DNA from: Alcanivorax limicola
GTDB lineage: Bacteria; Pseudomonadota; Gammaproteobacteria; Pseudomonadales; Alcanivoracaceae
Assembly (NCBI RefSeq): GCF_019931215.1
Contig: NZ_JAIOUB010000003.1
Location: 530,630 to 594,629 of the forward strand
Direction of reading: 5' to 3'
DNA: 64,000 bases
The translations under genes were made by a program, and so were the position numbers. Below, piece by piece: positions 50,530 through 59,206 of the stretch (position 1 is its first letter; every line of letters starts with the position of its first letter). The notes below the pieces were generated by a model that was not told where the DNA came from, searched no databases, and worked only from the letters and a program-made list of their open reading frames with translations.

Positions 50530-50615
50530 CACATTCTCCGGGAGCATGCAGGATCTGCGTAGGGTGTGCTGAGCAAAGCGAAGCGCACCACTCTCCCAAT
50601 CAACCCATCAACTCC

Positions 50616-51389
50616 CTACTTCTCAACAAACGCACGCTCAATAACATAATGCCCGACTTCCCCCCCGCGGGTCTCACGAAAGCCGCGTCCATCCAGTAAC
50701 GCACACATGTCCTTGAGCATGGACGGGCTCCCGCAGAGCATGAAGCGATCATGCTCAGGGTCCATATCCGGCAGCCCGATATCACTGAACAGCTTGCCGT
50801 TGTCCATCAGTGTCGTCAGGCGACCCTGGTTGTGAAATGGCTCGCGTGTAACGGTGGGGTAGTAGATCAGCTTGTCCCGCACCATCTCACCGAAGAACTC
50901 GTTGTCCGGCAATTCGTTCTCGATCACATCCCGATAAGCCAGCTCCGACACATGGCGCACGCCATGGGTCAGGATGACCTTGTCGTACTGCTCATAAACT
51001 TCCGGGTCCTTGATGATGCTCATGAAAGGCGCGAGGCCGGTACCGGTGCTGAGCAGATAAAGATGGCGCCCCGGCAGCAGATGGTCGGTGACCAGCGTAC
51101 CGGTGGGCTTGCGGCTGACCAGCACTTCGTCGCCCACCTGGATTTGTTGCAGGCGCGAGGTCAGCGGGCCGTCCGGCACCTTGATGCTGAAAAACTCCAG
51201 CTCTTCCTCGTAATTGGCGCTGACAATGCTGTAAGCGCGCAGCAGCGGACGCTGTTCGACTTGCAGCCCGATCATGGTGAAATGCCCGTTCTTGTAACGG
51301 AAGCCCGGATCGCGGCTGGTAGTGAAGCTGAACAGGGTGTCATTCCAGTGACGTACGCTGGTGACGGTTTCGGTGTTCAAGTTCGACAT
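50616..51389 (-). CDS. fpr: Ferredoxin/flavodoxin-NADP+ reductase Fpr
   Basis: FAD-dependent electron transfer between NADP(H) and ferredoxin or flavodoxin; 257 residues. ATG 51389 follows AGGAGC; an in-frame start at 51431 is unlikely. The FAD motif is RAYSIVS (R51, Y53, S54), the NADP site STGTGLAPFMS (about 115-125) and FMLCGSPSMLKDM. The short C-terminus ending VEK places it in the bacterial class I group. It is divergent from finR, as in Pseudomonas, where FinR induces fpr under superoxide stress. Confidence 0.94.
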   Translation of the reverse strand: MSNLNTETVTSVRHWNDTLFSFTTSRDPGFRYKNGHFTMIGLQVEQRPLLRAYSIVSANYEEELEFFSIKVPDGPLTSRLQQIQVGDEVLVSRKPTGTLVTDHLLPGRHLYLLSTGTGLAPFMSIIKDPEVYEQYDKVILTHGVRHVSELAYRDVIENELPDNEFFGEMVRDKLIYYPTVTREPFHNQGRLTTLMDNGKLFSDIGLPDMDPEHDRFMLCGSPSMLKDMCALLDGRGFRETRGGEVGHYVIERAFVEK

Positions 51390-51485
51390 GCCTGACGCTC
51401 CTGATAAAAGTGGCGCAATCAGCCTGTGCAAACGGCCGTGCGGACAGGGTGAAACGGTACCCCATGGCCTTTGATCGGTAAAATG

Positions 51486-51519
51486 GGATATCCTGATATC
51501 CTTTATCGTTAAAAACGAT
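51486..51519. promoter_or_regulatory. Paired palindromes in the fpr-finR intergenic region
   Basis: GGATAT-N4-ATATCC at 51486-51501 and ATCGTT-N3-AACGAT at 51505-51519, both perfect, lie 29-62 bp upstream of finR. Two sites side by side are consistent with a LysR tetramer. FinR binding is inferred. Confidence 0.6.
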
Positions 51520-51547
51520 TAATGAGATGGGGCGATGAGGACCGCTT

Positions 51548-52477
51548 ATGCGTTACACCCTGCGGCAACTGGACGTATTCCTGGCCACCGCACGACTGGA
51601 GAACATCACCCGCGCGGCGGCGAGCCTGGCCATGTCGCAATCGGCGGCCAGCGGCGCGTTGCGGGAGATGGAGCAGCAATTCGGCATCGCCCTGTTTGAC
51701 CGCGCCGGCAAGCGGCTGCGGCTGAATGATCTGGGCCGCGCCTTGCTGCCCCGTGCCGAGGCGTTGCTGGAGCAGGCCAGGGAGCTGGAGGAGATGCTCT
51801 CGGGCCACAGCGAGGGCGGCGAGTTGCGTGTCGGGGCGACCTTGACCATCGGCAACTACCTCGCGGTGGGCATCATGGCGCGATACATGAGTGATGTGCC
51901 TGACGCCCGGGTGGTGCTGGAAGTGGACAACACCGAACACATTGCAGACGCCGTGCTGCATTTTCGCCTGGATGTGGGGTTGATCGAGGGGGAGTTTCAT
52001 CACCCGGAACTGGAAGTGACGCCCTGGCGTGATGATGACCTGATGGTGTTTTGCTCCCCCGAGCATCCGCTGGCGAACCGGGCGGCGCTCTCGGCTGTGG
52101 GACTCTCGGATGCAGTACTCTCGGATGCAGACCTGGAGGCGGCCACCTGGATTCTCCGGGAGCCGGGTTCCGGCACCCGGCAGACCTTCGATCGTGCGAT
52201 GCATGGTCTGTTGCCGGGGTTGAATGTACTGCTGGAGCTGCAGCACACTGAAGCGATTAAACGTGCGGTGGAGGCGGGGTTGGGTATTGGCTGCCTGTCC
52301 CGCGTCACGCTGGCGGAGGCATTCCGCCGGGGTAGTCTGGTGCCGTTGCCGGTGCCGCATCGGGATTTTTCCCGGCGTTTCTACTTTGTGCTGCACCGGC
52401 AGAAATACCGTAGCCGCAGTATCACGCGCTGGCTTGAACTCTGCACCGCCGCAGCACAACCAAACATCACACCCTGA
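51548..52477 (+). CDS. finR: LysR-family regulator FinR
   Basis: Activator of the divergent fpr gene in oxidative stress; 309 residues. GAGGA lies six bases before the ATG. The N-terminal helix-turn-helix is ITRAAASLAMSQSAASGALREM (about residues 20-41), followed by the usual effector domain with VGATLTIGNYLAVGIMARYM. The pairing with fpr is the main reason for the name. Three copies of a 15-bp unit, the first degenerate, at 52087-52131 encode SAVGLSDAVLSDADLE in the hinge region. Confidence 0.87.
   Translation: MRYTLRQLDVFLATARLENITRAAASLAMSQSAASGALREMEQQFGIALFDRAGKRLRLNDLGRALLPRAEALLEQARELEEMLSGHSEGGELRVGATLTIGNYLAVGIMARYMSDVPDARVVLEVDNTEHIADAVLHFRLDVGLIEGEFHHPELEVTPWRDDDLMVFCSPEHPLANRAALSAVGLSDAVLSDADLEAATWILREPGSGTRQTFDRAMHGLLPGLNVLLELQHTEAIKRAVEAGLGIGCLSRVTLAEAFRRGSLVPLPVPHRDFSRRFYFVLHRQKYRSRSITRWLELCTAAAQPNITP
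52087..52131. repeat. 15-bp tandem repeat (x3) in finR
   Basis: Units GCTCTCGGCTGTGGG, ACTCTCGGATGCAGT and ACTCTCGGATGCAGA follow one another. The last two differ by one base. The repeat keeps the finR frame. Confidence 0.9.
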
Positions 52478-52486
52478 CCGGATACC

Positions 52487-53851
52487 TTGCCAGTGGATGC
52501 CGAAATTATTGTACTGGGCGCCGGCTTCGCGGGCCTGAGCGCTGCCGATGCATTGACCCGGGCCGGCCGCAACGTGCTGCTGCTGGAGGCCCGTGATCGG
52601 GTGGGTGGCCGCACGCTCACGGAACATTACGGCAATGACCTGTGGCTGGACCTGGGCGGCCAGTGGCTGGGCCCCGGGCAGACGCACATGTATGCGCTGG
52701 CAGCACGGTTCGGCAAAACGGTCTGGCCGATGTATGTGGCAGGCCGCAACGTACTGTATGTGAACGAGCGCCGGCGCACCTATCGGGGCCCGATTCCCTG
52801 GCGCGTGTCTCCCTGGGCGTTGGCGAATATCGGCTGGGGGTTCCTCCGGCTGGAGCAACTTGCCCGTCGTATTCCGCTGGAATCGCCCTGGGAGGCGGCG
52901 AATGCGGCAGCGCTGGATGCCCAGTCGGTCGGCGACTGGATGCGGCGCAATCTGCGCAGTCGCGTGGCGTTCGATGTACTGCGGGTGGCGGTGGAAAGTG
53001 TGTTTGCCGCGCACCCGGATGACATCAGCCTGCTGCATGCGCTGTTTTATGTGCACAGTGGTGGCGGGCTGATGTCGTTGACATCATCCCGCAATGGCGC
53101 CCAGCAGGACCGGGTGTCCGGCGGCCTGCAGGGGCTGGCGGGCGCGCTGGCCGCCGGGTTGCAGGAGCAGGATGTGCCGGTGCTGCTGGAACAACCGGTG
53201 CTGTGCGTGGAGCAGTCCGGCAGCCGAGTCAAGGTGCATACCCCCGGGGGCGTGTACGAAGCCGGGCGCGTGATCTCGACCTTGCCACCGGTGCTGACAG
53301 CGCAGGTGGATTTTCGGCCCGGCCAGCCGACCGCGCGGGCACAATGGTGTGAGCAACTGACGCCGGGGCGGGTCATCAAGTGTTTTGCCGTCTACGACCG
53401 GCCCTTCTGGCGCGAGGAGCGGCTGTCCGGTTCGGCGATCAGTGATGCGCCGCCCCTGCATGTCGCGTTTGATGCCACGCCGCCGGGGACCGAGCAGGGG
53501 ATTCTGATGGGCTTTATCGAAGGCCGCGCCGCCGAGCAGTGGGCACTGGCCAGCGTCGAGGAACGGCAGCAGGTGGTCACCGCAGCGTTTGCCCGCTTCT
53601 TCGGTATGCGTGCGCGCCAGCCACGGCGTTATCTGGATCATGTCTGGGCCAACGAGACCTGGTCCAGAGGCTGCTATGCGGGGGTCGCGCCACCGGGGCT
53701 GCTCAGCCGCCTGGGCGCATCGGTGCGCACGCCCCACGGCCGTGTTCACTGGGCTGGCACGGAAACGGCCAGCCACTGGAATGGCTACATTGAAGGCGCG
53801 GTGCGTTCGGGACTGAGGGCCGCCGAAGAGGTCCTGCAGGCCAGCATTTGA
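52487..53851 (+). CDS. Flavin-containing amine oxidase family protein
   Basis: FAD-dependent oxidase of the monoamine oxidase family; about 454 residues. The FAD fold is IIVLGAGFAGLSAADALTRA, then LLLEARDRVGGRTLT and LDLGGQWLGPGQTHMYALA (conserved in amine oxidases); the C-terminal VHWAGTETASHWNGYIEGAV closes the FAD site. No ATG fits: TTG 52487 or GTG 52493 begins the protein, ten bases after the finR stop, so it is probably co-transcribed with finR. The substrate amine is unknown. Confidence 0.87.
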   Translation: MPVDAEIIVLGAGFAGLSAADALTRAGRNVLLLEARDRVGGRTLTEHYGNDLWLDLGGQWLGPGQTHMYALAARFGKTVWPMYVAGRNVLYVNERRRTYRGPIPWRVSPWALANIGWGFLRLEQLARRIPLESPWEAANAAALDAQSVGDWMRRNLRSRVAFDVLRVAVESVFAAHPDDISLLHALFYVHSGGGLMSLTSSRNGAQQDRVSGGLQGLAGALAAGLQEQDVPVLLEQPVLCVEQSGSRVKVHTPGGVYEAGRVISTLPPVLTAQVDFRPGQPTARAQWCEQLTPGRVIKCFAVYDRPFWREERLSGSAISDAPPLHVAFDATPPGTEQGILMGFIEGRAAEQWALASVEERQQVVTAAFARFFGMRARQPRRYLDHVWANETWSRGCYAGVAPPGLLSRLGASVRTPHGRVHWAGTETASHWNGYIEGAVRSGLRAAEEVLQASI

Positions 53852-53911
53852 CCCTCGTGCCGGTGTCATTGATGATCATGGCTGACTTATTACTCTGGAC
53901 ACAGCGACCCG

Positions 53912-54592
53912 ATGGCGCGCCTGCACCCCCGTCTTGAAGATGCCTTGCCGTTATTGCCTGCGGACCGTCCGATTCATCTGCTTACCCGTCATTCCGTGAG
54001 AGAGCTGGCCCGCAACGGCTTTGCCGATTACCGGTTGCCGCTGACCCCGGAAGGCGTGGTCATGGCCCGGGATTGGGGCCGACGCTTGCCGCGTGCGGTG
54101 TCTGCGTTTTACTCCAGCCCGGTCGGGCGCTGTGTGGATACGGCAGTGGCGATGCATGAAGGGGGAAGGGAAGCCGGGCTGGTTGGTGATCAGTTGCTGC
54201 TGGATCACGAACCCTCCCTGGTAGAGCCGGGCTGCTATGTTCAGGATATCGAGCGGGTGGGGCCGCTGTTCTTCGAACTGGGTGCGGTGGGCTTCGTCAA
54301 CCGCCACCTGCGCGGTGATCTGCACGGTGTGCTGACGCCGGAGGCCGGGCTGCGGAAAATGAGCGAATACCTGTTGGCCCGAGATCCCGCACCGGGTGCC
54401 ATGGCGGTGCATGTCACCCATGACACGATTCTGGCTGCCTTTGTTGCCGGGCTGATGGCGCGCAGCGCTATCAGTGACCGGGACTGGCCCTGGATGATGG
54501 AAGGCCTGTGGCTGTGGTTTGACGACGATGTGCTGCACTGGGTATGGCGTGGTGAGCCGGGGAAGCGGGCTACCCTGGCGGGCAGCCCGTAA
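53912..54592 (+). CDS. Histidine phosphatase family protein
   Basis: Phosphoglycerate-mutase-like (branch 1 or 2) phosphatase of 226 residues. The catalytic His is in IHLLTRHSVRELA (H27), where the usual RHG reads RHS. The second His lies in VHVTHDTILAAFVAGL. The conserved Arg in AFYSSPVGRCVDTA is present, so it appears active. The substrate is unknown. It follows the amine oxidase by 60 bp on the same strand. Confidence 0.82.
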   Translation: MARLHPRLEDALPLLPADRPIHLLTRHSVRELARNGFADYRLPLTPEGVVMARDWGRRLPRAVSAFYSSPVGRCVDTAVAMHEGGREAGLVGDQLLLDHEPSLVEPGCYVQDIERVGPLFFELGAVGFVNRHLRGDLHGVLTPEAGLRKMSEYLLARDPAPGAMAVHVTHDTILAAFVAGLMARSAISDRDWPWMMEGLWLWFDDDVLHWVWRGEPGKRATLAGSP

Positions 54593-54619
54593 GGCCGATA
54601 CGGCCCTGATCCACGCCGA

Positions 54620-55948
54620 TCAATCAGCGTAGAACAGATATTCCAGCATGCGCTCTTCTGCAGTACGCCCACTGCTGCCATAGAAGCCGTCAGCCGTGTG
54701 GAATGTGCTGAAGAAGACCTGCCCCGCATTATCCCCGTGAGGGAAGCGCAGCGTCAGTACCCTGTCGCCACTCAGGTCCGTGACCAATGGTGTGACTGCC
54801 GGATCATCTGGCGTCAGCACATCATCCCCGTAACCGGTCAGCCAGAAGCGGCCATTGTTGTCCACGCAGGCGTTGCCGTTGCCGCAGGGCATGGCGCGCA
54901 GCCAGTCGCGCAGCGCACTGTCCGTCACCTGCACTCTGTCCCCATCAACGCCGTCGACCATGAAGTTCTGGCTGACATAGCTGTAGAACGGCTGTGTTAC
55001 CCACTCACTGGACAGATCTGTAACGTAGAGCAGCCCGCCCTGGCTCACAAACTGCGCCAGGGTATTCTCCCAGTTCAGCACATCATAGGGCGGTGGCGCG
55101 TCGCAATTGACGTACAGGATGTCGTAGTCCATCAGCGGCAGCTGGCCGCCGGCCGTTGGCGTGAACAGGGTTTCGAGGTCCGGATAGTCTTCACCGATGC
55201 CCCCATATTGCCGGGAGCCGATATACAGATCGAAGGTTTCGCTGCCCAGCCAGTCTGGCTCCTGACAGACTCCCGGCATGTCACAGATGTCGTAGCCCTC
55301 TGTCATTGCCATGGCGGTGCGCGGCTGTGCATCTTTGCGGTGAGTGTGCGGATGAGTGTGCTGGCCAGCTACTGGCATGGACCTGGTCAGCGCTACACTG
55401 CCTGTGCCCGGATTGCTCGTCATGCCAAGGTGTATCAGCACCTCCTCGATCTGATCGTATACGCCAGTGACCACGGCGATGCGCGGTGCGCCGCTGGCGG
55501 CATCGGCCGGGAAGGGCAGGGCGCCGATATAGTCACCCAGTCCGTCGGCGCTGGCCTGGCCCGCCCACTTGCCCTTGAAAAAAGCGAGCGGCAAGGTATC
55601 TGGCGCGGGGTCCAACTCGCCGAGCTCAAGCACGAAGAAACCGTGCTGATCCGTGCAGCCCCAGGGGCCACTGCCCGGCGGTGGCGCGGCACAACCGGTC
55701 TGCGCGCTGCGAGGTGCAGGCAGACTCAGGCCGGTGCCGGTGCCGTCGTAGTAAACCGTGACCCCGGGTATGGGTGTTTCACCATTCGGTGCGGTGATCT
55801 TGCCGCTGAGACCTGTTGCACCCGGTTCGGGTGGGTCCGCCTGATCGGGACGATCAGTCGAGCCGCCCCCGCCGCCTCCACCACCGCCACAGGCGGCCAG
55901 CAACAGCGCGAGTAGCCCTGGCAATACGCTAACGGTCATGTTTTTCAT
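54620..55948 (-). CDS. Hypothetical lipoprotein with polyglycine start
   Basis: Secreted lipoprotein of 442 residues, not assigned to a family. ATG 55948 (MKNMTVSVLPGLLALLLAAC) gives a lipobox followed by nine Gly coded by a repetitive tract, a spot prone to slippage. A carboxypeptidase-regulatory-like beta domain comes first (LSGKITAPNGETPIPGVTVYYDG). A later part reads MDYDILYVNCDAPPPYDVLNWENTLAQFVSQGGLLYVTDLSSEW, which resembles a glutamine-amidotransferase-like or ThuA-type fold. It is convergent with the histidine phosphatase. Confidence 0.75.
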   Translation of the reverse strand: MKNMTVSVLPGLLALLLAACGGGGGGGGGSTDRPDQADPPEPGATGLSGKITAPNGETPIPGVTVYYDGTGTGLSLPAPRSAQTGCAAPPPGSGPWGCTDQHGFFVLELGELDPAPDTLPLAFFKGKWAGQASADGLGDYIGALPFPADAASGAPRIAVVTGVYDQIEEVLIHLGMTSNPGTGSVALTRSMPVAGQHTHPHTHRKDAQPRTAMAMTEGYDICDMPGVCQEPDWLGSETFDLYIGSRQYGGIGEDYPDLETLFTPTAGGQLPLMDYDILYVNCDAPPPYDVLNWENTLAQFVSQGGLLYVTDLSSEWVTQPFYSYVSQNFMVDGVDGDRVQVTDSALRDWLRAMPCGNGNACVDNNGRFWLTGYGDDVLTPDDPAVTPLVTDLSGDRVLTLRFPHGDNAGQVFFSTFHTADGFYGSSGRTAEERMLEYLFYAD

Positions 55949-56219
55949 GATGGGAATTCCGTTCAATGTCGTCCTTGTGTCTCCCCCGGGCCACCCGGCC
56001 CCGGAACCGGTTCTTTAATGCCACAGGAGGCCTGTGCGCTTCCAGTAACGCGGTCACAACATCATAATTGCCGGGGCAACTGTATTCCATGTGGTTGTGG
56101 GGCCGTCCGCCACAGCGGCTGCGGGCTGCTTGAAAAGCCTGAATATGCCCTCATCATCACGTCAGGTCGGGTAAGCTTCACAACGCTCTGGTCTGCCAGT
56201 CCGTCGCAAGGGGTATCTT

Positions 56220-57152
56220 TTGACAGCACTTTCCATTCGTCACCTCAGCAAGACCTACGCTAACGGGGTTGAGGCGCTCAAGGACATCAGTCTGGATGTG
56301 CGCAAAGGTGAGTTTTTCGCGTTGCTGGGCCCCAATGGCGCCGGCAAATCCACCACCATCGGTATCGTCAGCTCGCTGGTGAACAAGAGCGGCGGCGAGG
56401 TGACGGTGTTTGGTCACTCGCTGGACACCGAGCGCGGCAAGGCCAAACGCCTGATTGGCGTGGTGCCGCAGGAATTCAACTTCAACCAGTTCGAAAAGGT
56501 CTTCGACATCGTCGTGACCCAGGCCGGGTTTTATGGCATCCCTGCCGGGCAGGCCCGTCAACAGGCGGAAAAATATCTGCGCAAGCTGGGCCTGTGGGAC
56601 AAGCGCGACAGTGCAGCACGGCAGCTCTCCGGCGGCATGAAGCGCCGCCTGATGATTGCCCGGGCGTTGGTGCACGAACCGGAACTGTTGATTCTGGACG
56701 AGCCCACCGCTGGCGTGGATATCGAGTTGCGCCGCTCCATGTGGGATTTTCTGACAGAGCTGAATGGCCTGGGCAAGACCATTATTCTCACGACCCACTA
56801 TCTTGAAGAAGCAGAGTCCCTGTGCCGACGGATCGCCATTATTGATCATGGTGTCATCGTCGAGAACACGGACATGAAATCGCTGCTCGAGAAGCTGCAG
56901 GTGGAGACCTTCATTCTGGATCTGGCGGAGCCGGTGACAGAAGCGCCAGCGCTGAACGGCTTCGAGGTGCGCCTGCGTGACGAGCGCACGCTGGAAGTGG
57001 CGGTGCCCAAGAGCGAAGCACTCAACAACGTATTCCAGCAGCTGGCGGCGAAGGATATTTCCGTGATGAGCATGCGCAACAAGGCCAACCGCCTGGAAGA
57101 GCTGTTCCTGCGGCTGGTGGAACGTAACCTGCCCGGGGAGTCGCAGCCATGA
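56220..57152 (+). CDS. yadG: ABC-2 type transporter ATP-binding protein (YadG-like)
   Basis: ATPase of an exporter of unknown substrate; 310 residues. TTG 56220 follows AAGGGG. The sequence matches E. coli YadG almost throughout: Walker A GPNGAGKSTT, QLSGGMKRRLMIARAL (signature), LLILDEPTAGVDIELRRS (Walker B). NKANRLEELFLRLV closes the protein. The permease gene overlaps its stop by four bases. The 270-bp gap upstream contains no gene. Confidence 0.93.
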   Translation: MTALSIRHLSKTYANGVEALKDISLDVRKGEFFALLGPNGAGKSTTIGIVSSLVNKSGGEVTVFGHSLDTERGKAKRLIGVVPQEFNFNQFEKVFDIVVTQAGFYGIPAGQARQQAEKYLRKLGLWDKRDSAARQLSGGMKRRLMIARALVHEPELLILDEPTAGVDIELRRSMWDFLTELNGLGKTIILTTHYLEEAESLCRRIAIIDHGVIVENTDMKSLLEKLQVETFILDLAEPVTEAPALNGFEVRLRDERTLEVAVPKSEALNNVFQQLAAKDISVMSMRNKANRLEELFLRLVERNLPGESQP

Positions 57153-57922
57153 GCCTGCATCAGCAATGGGTGGCGTTCCTGACGCTGGTGGTCAAGGAGA
57201 TTCGCCGTTTTCTGCGAATCTGGCCGCAGACGCTGCTGCCGCCCGCTATCACCATGGCGTTGTACTTTGTCATCTTCGGCAACCTGATCGGTAGCCGCAT
57301 TGGTGAGGTGGGTGGTTTCGATTACATGCAGTACATCGTGCCCGGCCTGATCATGATGAGTGTGATCCAGAACAGCTACGGCAATGTGGTCAGTTCGTTT
57401 TATGGCACCAAGTTCCAGCATTCCATCGAGGAGATGCTGGTGTCGCCCATGTCGTCGGTGGTCATTCTCAGCGGCTACGTCGCCGGCGGTGTTGCCCGTG
57501 GGCTGGCGGTGGGCTTTATCGTCACCTGCCTGGCGCTGTTCTTTACCGACCTGCGCCCCGAACATGCCTGGATTACGCTGTTGGTCGTCTTGCTGACGGC
57601 GATTCTGTTTTCACTGGCGGGATTCATCAATGCCGTGTTCGCCAACAGTTTTGATGATATCTCCATTATTCCGACGTTTGTGCTGACGCCGCTGACCTAT
57701 CTGGGAGGCGTGTTCTACTCTCTGGATCAGTTGTCCGAATTCTGGCGCGGTGTGTCGCTGCTGAATCCGGTGGTCTATATGGTCAATACCTTCCGCTACG
57801 GGATTCTTGGTGTCAGCGATGTCAATGTGGCCGCGTCCCTGGGCGCGGTGTTCGTGATCACTGCCGGCATGTTCTGTTTCTGCCTGTGGCTGCTGCACCG
57901 CGGCACGGGTATCCGGCACTGA
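57149..57922 (+). CDS. yadH: ABC-2 type transporter permease (YadH-like)
   Basis: Membrane partner of the YadG-like ATPase; 257 residues with six hydrophobic helices. FGNLIGSRIGEVGGFDYMQYIVPGLIMM and SFYGTKFQHSIEEMLVSP are typical of YadH. GGGGAG precedes the ATG in an ATGA overlap with the ATPase gene. The exported substrate is unknown. Confidence 0.93.
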   Translation: MSLHQQWVAFLTLVVKEIRRFLRIWPQTLLPPAITMALYFVIFGNLIGSRIGEVGGFDYMQYIVPGLIMMSVIQNSYGNVVSSFYGTKFQHSIEEMLVSPMSSVVILSGYVAGGVARGLAVGFIVTCLALFFTDLRPEHAWITLLVVLLTAILFSLAGFINAVFANSFDDISIIPTFVLTPLTYLGGVFYSLDQLSEFWRGVSLLNPVVYMVNTFRYGILGVSDVNVAASLGAVFVITAGMFCFCLWLLHRGTGIRH

Positions 57923-57956
57923 TGGCTTTGCAGGCCTCACATATAAAGAGAAAGCG

Positions 57957-58784
57957 ATGACAAACCCCTATGGCGATATCCCGCTGGGCCAGCAGACCGA
58001 TTATGTGGATCACTATGATGCCGCACTGCTGAGCCCGATTCCGCGATCGCTGGCGCGTGAGGTACTGGCGTTGCCTGCCGGGGCATTGCCGTTCAAAGGG
58101 GTGGATGTGTGGAACGCCTACGAATTGTCCTGGCTGGATCAGCAAGGCAAACCGGTGGTGGCGATGGCGCAGATCACCGTACCCTGTGACAGCGACTGCC
58201 TGGTGGAATCCAAATCCCTGAAGCTCTATCTCAACGGTTTTGCCAATACGCGCTTCGCCGGTAAGCAAGAGGTAGCCGGGACGATGGAGGCCGATCTCAG
58301 CGCAGCTGCTGGTGGCCCGGTCACGGTGCGTCTGCAGTCGCTGGATGACGCTGCCGGTGAGGCGCTGCAATTGCCCGCCGGGGATTGCGTGGATACGCTG
58401 ACCGTGTCAATTGAGGGCTTTGATTATGCGCCCGCGTTGCTCGGCACGATGGAAGGGCCGACGCATACCGCGCAGCTGTATTCTCATCTGGTGCGCAGCC
58501 TCTGCCCGGTAACACGGCAGCCGGACTGGGCCACGGTCGTGGTGCGTTACACCGGCAAGCCGATTGCGCCGGAAAGCCTGTTGCGCTATCTGGTGTCGTT
58601 CCGCAATCACAGCGGTTTTCACGAGCAGGTGGTGGAGCTGGTGTATCAGGATATTCAACGCCAGTGCGCACCGCAGCAGCTCAGCGTGCAGGGGTTTTTC
58701 ACCCGGCGGGGCGGGCTGGATATCAATCCCTTCCGCAGCAGCGACGACGCACCAGCGCCGATATTGCGCACGCCGCGTCAGTAG
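57957..58784 (+). CDS. queF: NADPH-dependent 7-cyano-7-deazaguanine reductase QueF
   Basis: Reduces preQ0 to preQ1 in queuosine synthesis; 275 residues, the long (bimodular) type. The catalytic Cys is C183 with D190 (SLCPVTRQPDWATV), and H222/E223 lie in SGFHEQVVELV. The substrate-binding motif is ESKSLKLYLNGF (84-95). The gene is 34 bp after yadH and may share its transcript. No preQ1 riboswitch is seen in the short gap before it. Confidence 0.96.
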   Translation: MTNPYGDIPLGQQTDYVDHYDAALLSPIPRSLAREVLALPAGALPFKGVDVWNAYELSWLDQQGKPVVAMAQITVPCDSDCLVESKSLKLYLNGFANTRFAGKQEVAGTMEADLSAAAGGPVTVRLQSLDDAAGEALQLPAGDCVDTLTVSIEGFDYAPALLGTMEGPTHTAQLYSHLVRSLCPVTRQPDWATVVVRYTGKPIAPESLLRYLVSFRNHSGFHEQVVELVYQDIQRQCAPQQLSVQGFFTRRGGLDINPFRSSDDAPAPILRTPRQ

Positions 58785-58867
58785 CGCCACTGGCATCACC
58801 TCCCGTCAGCAGGCATTATGCTGGCTGTCGGGCCCGCGTTGCCCCCTGATCCTGTCTGGAGTCATGC

Positions 58868-59188
58868 ATGAAAAAGTTCTTTGCCAGCCTGTTGTTCCTG
58901 GCGCTGCTTGCCGGTTGCAGCAGCGAGCCGCAGCTGGATGCCAGCAGCGAAGAAGCGTTTGAGCAGTCCCTTGAAGCGGTGGCGGCCGAGATGGATGAGG
59001 AGCGGCGCCAGGAGTTTGCGGAAGCCCTGCTGATCGTGATGCTGCACAACATCACCCGGGACGACATGATGGCGGCTCAGCGCGATACCCCGCCTGAAGA
59101 GATGGCCTCGCCCTATGCCGGGCTGGACAAGATGTCTGCCAAAGATGTGATCGCCGAAGCGCAGAAAATTCGCGACGCAGCGCGATAG
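58868..59188 (+). CDS. Small lipoprotein (DUF6694-like)
   Basis: Putative lipoprotein of 106 residues. The signal peptide MKKFFASLLFLALLAGC ends in a lipobox, and the mature part is helical and acidic (SEEAFEQSLEAVAAEMDEERR; YAGLDKMSAKDVIAEAQKI). It resembles the DUF6694 group of small lipoproteins. Function is unknown. It stands alone between queF and the convergent AbgT gene. Confidence 0.7.
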   Translation: MKKFFASLLFLALLAGCSSEPQLDASSEEAFEQSLEAVAAEMDEERRQEFAEALLIVMLHNITRDDMMAAQRDTPPEEMASPYAGLDKMSAKDVIAEAQKIRDAAR

Positions 59189-59206
59189 ACAGGGCGGCCG
59201 GGGCTG

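Noticed and set aside
57923..57956. Possible preQ1 riboswitch upstream of queF
   Set aside because: The gap is only 34 bp and lacks the short hairpin plus A-rich tail of that class.
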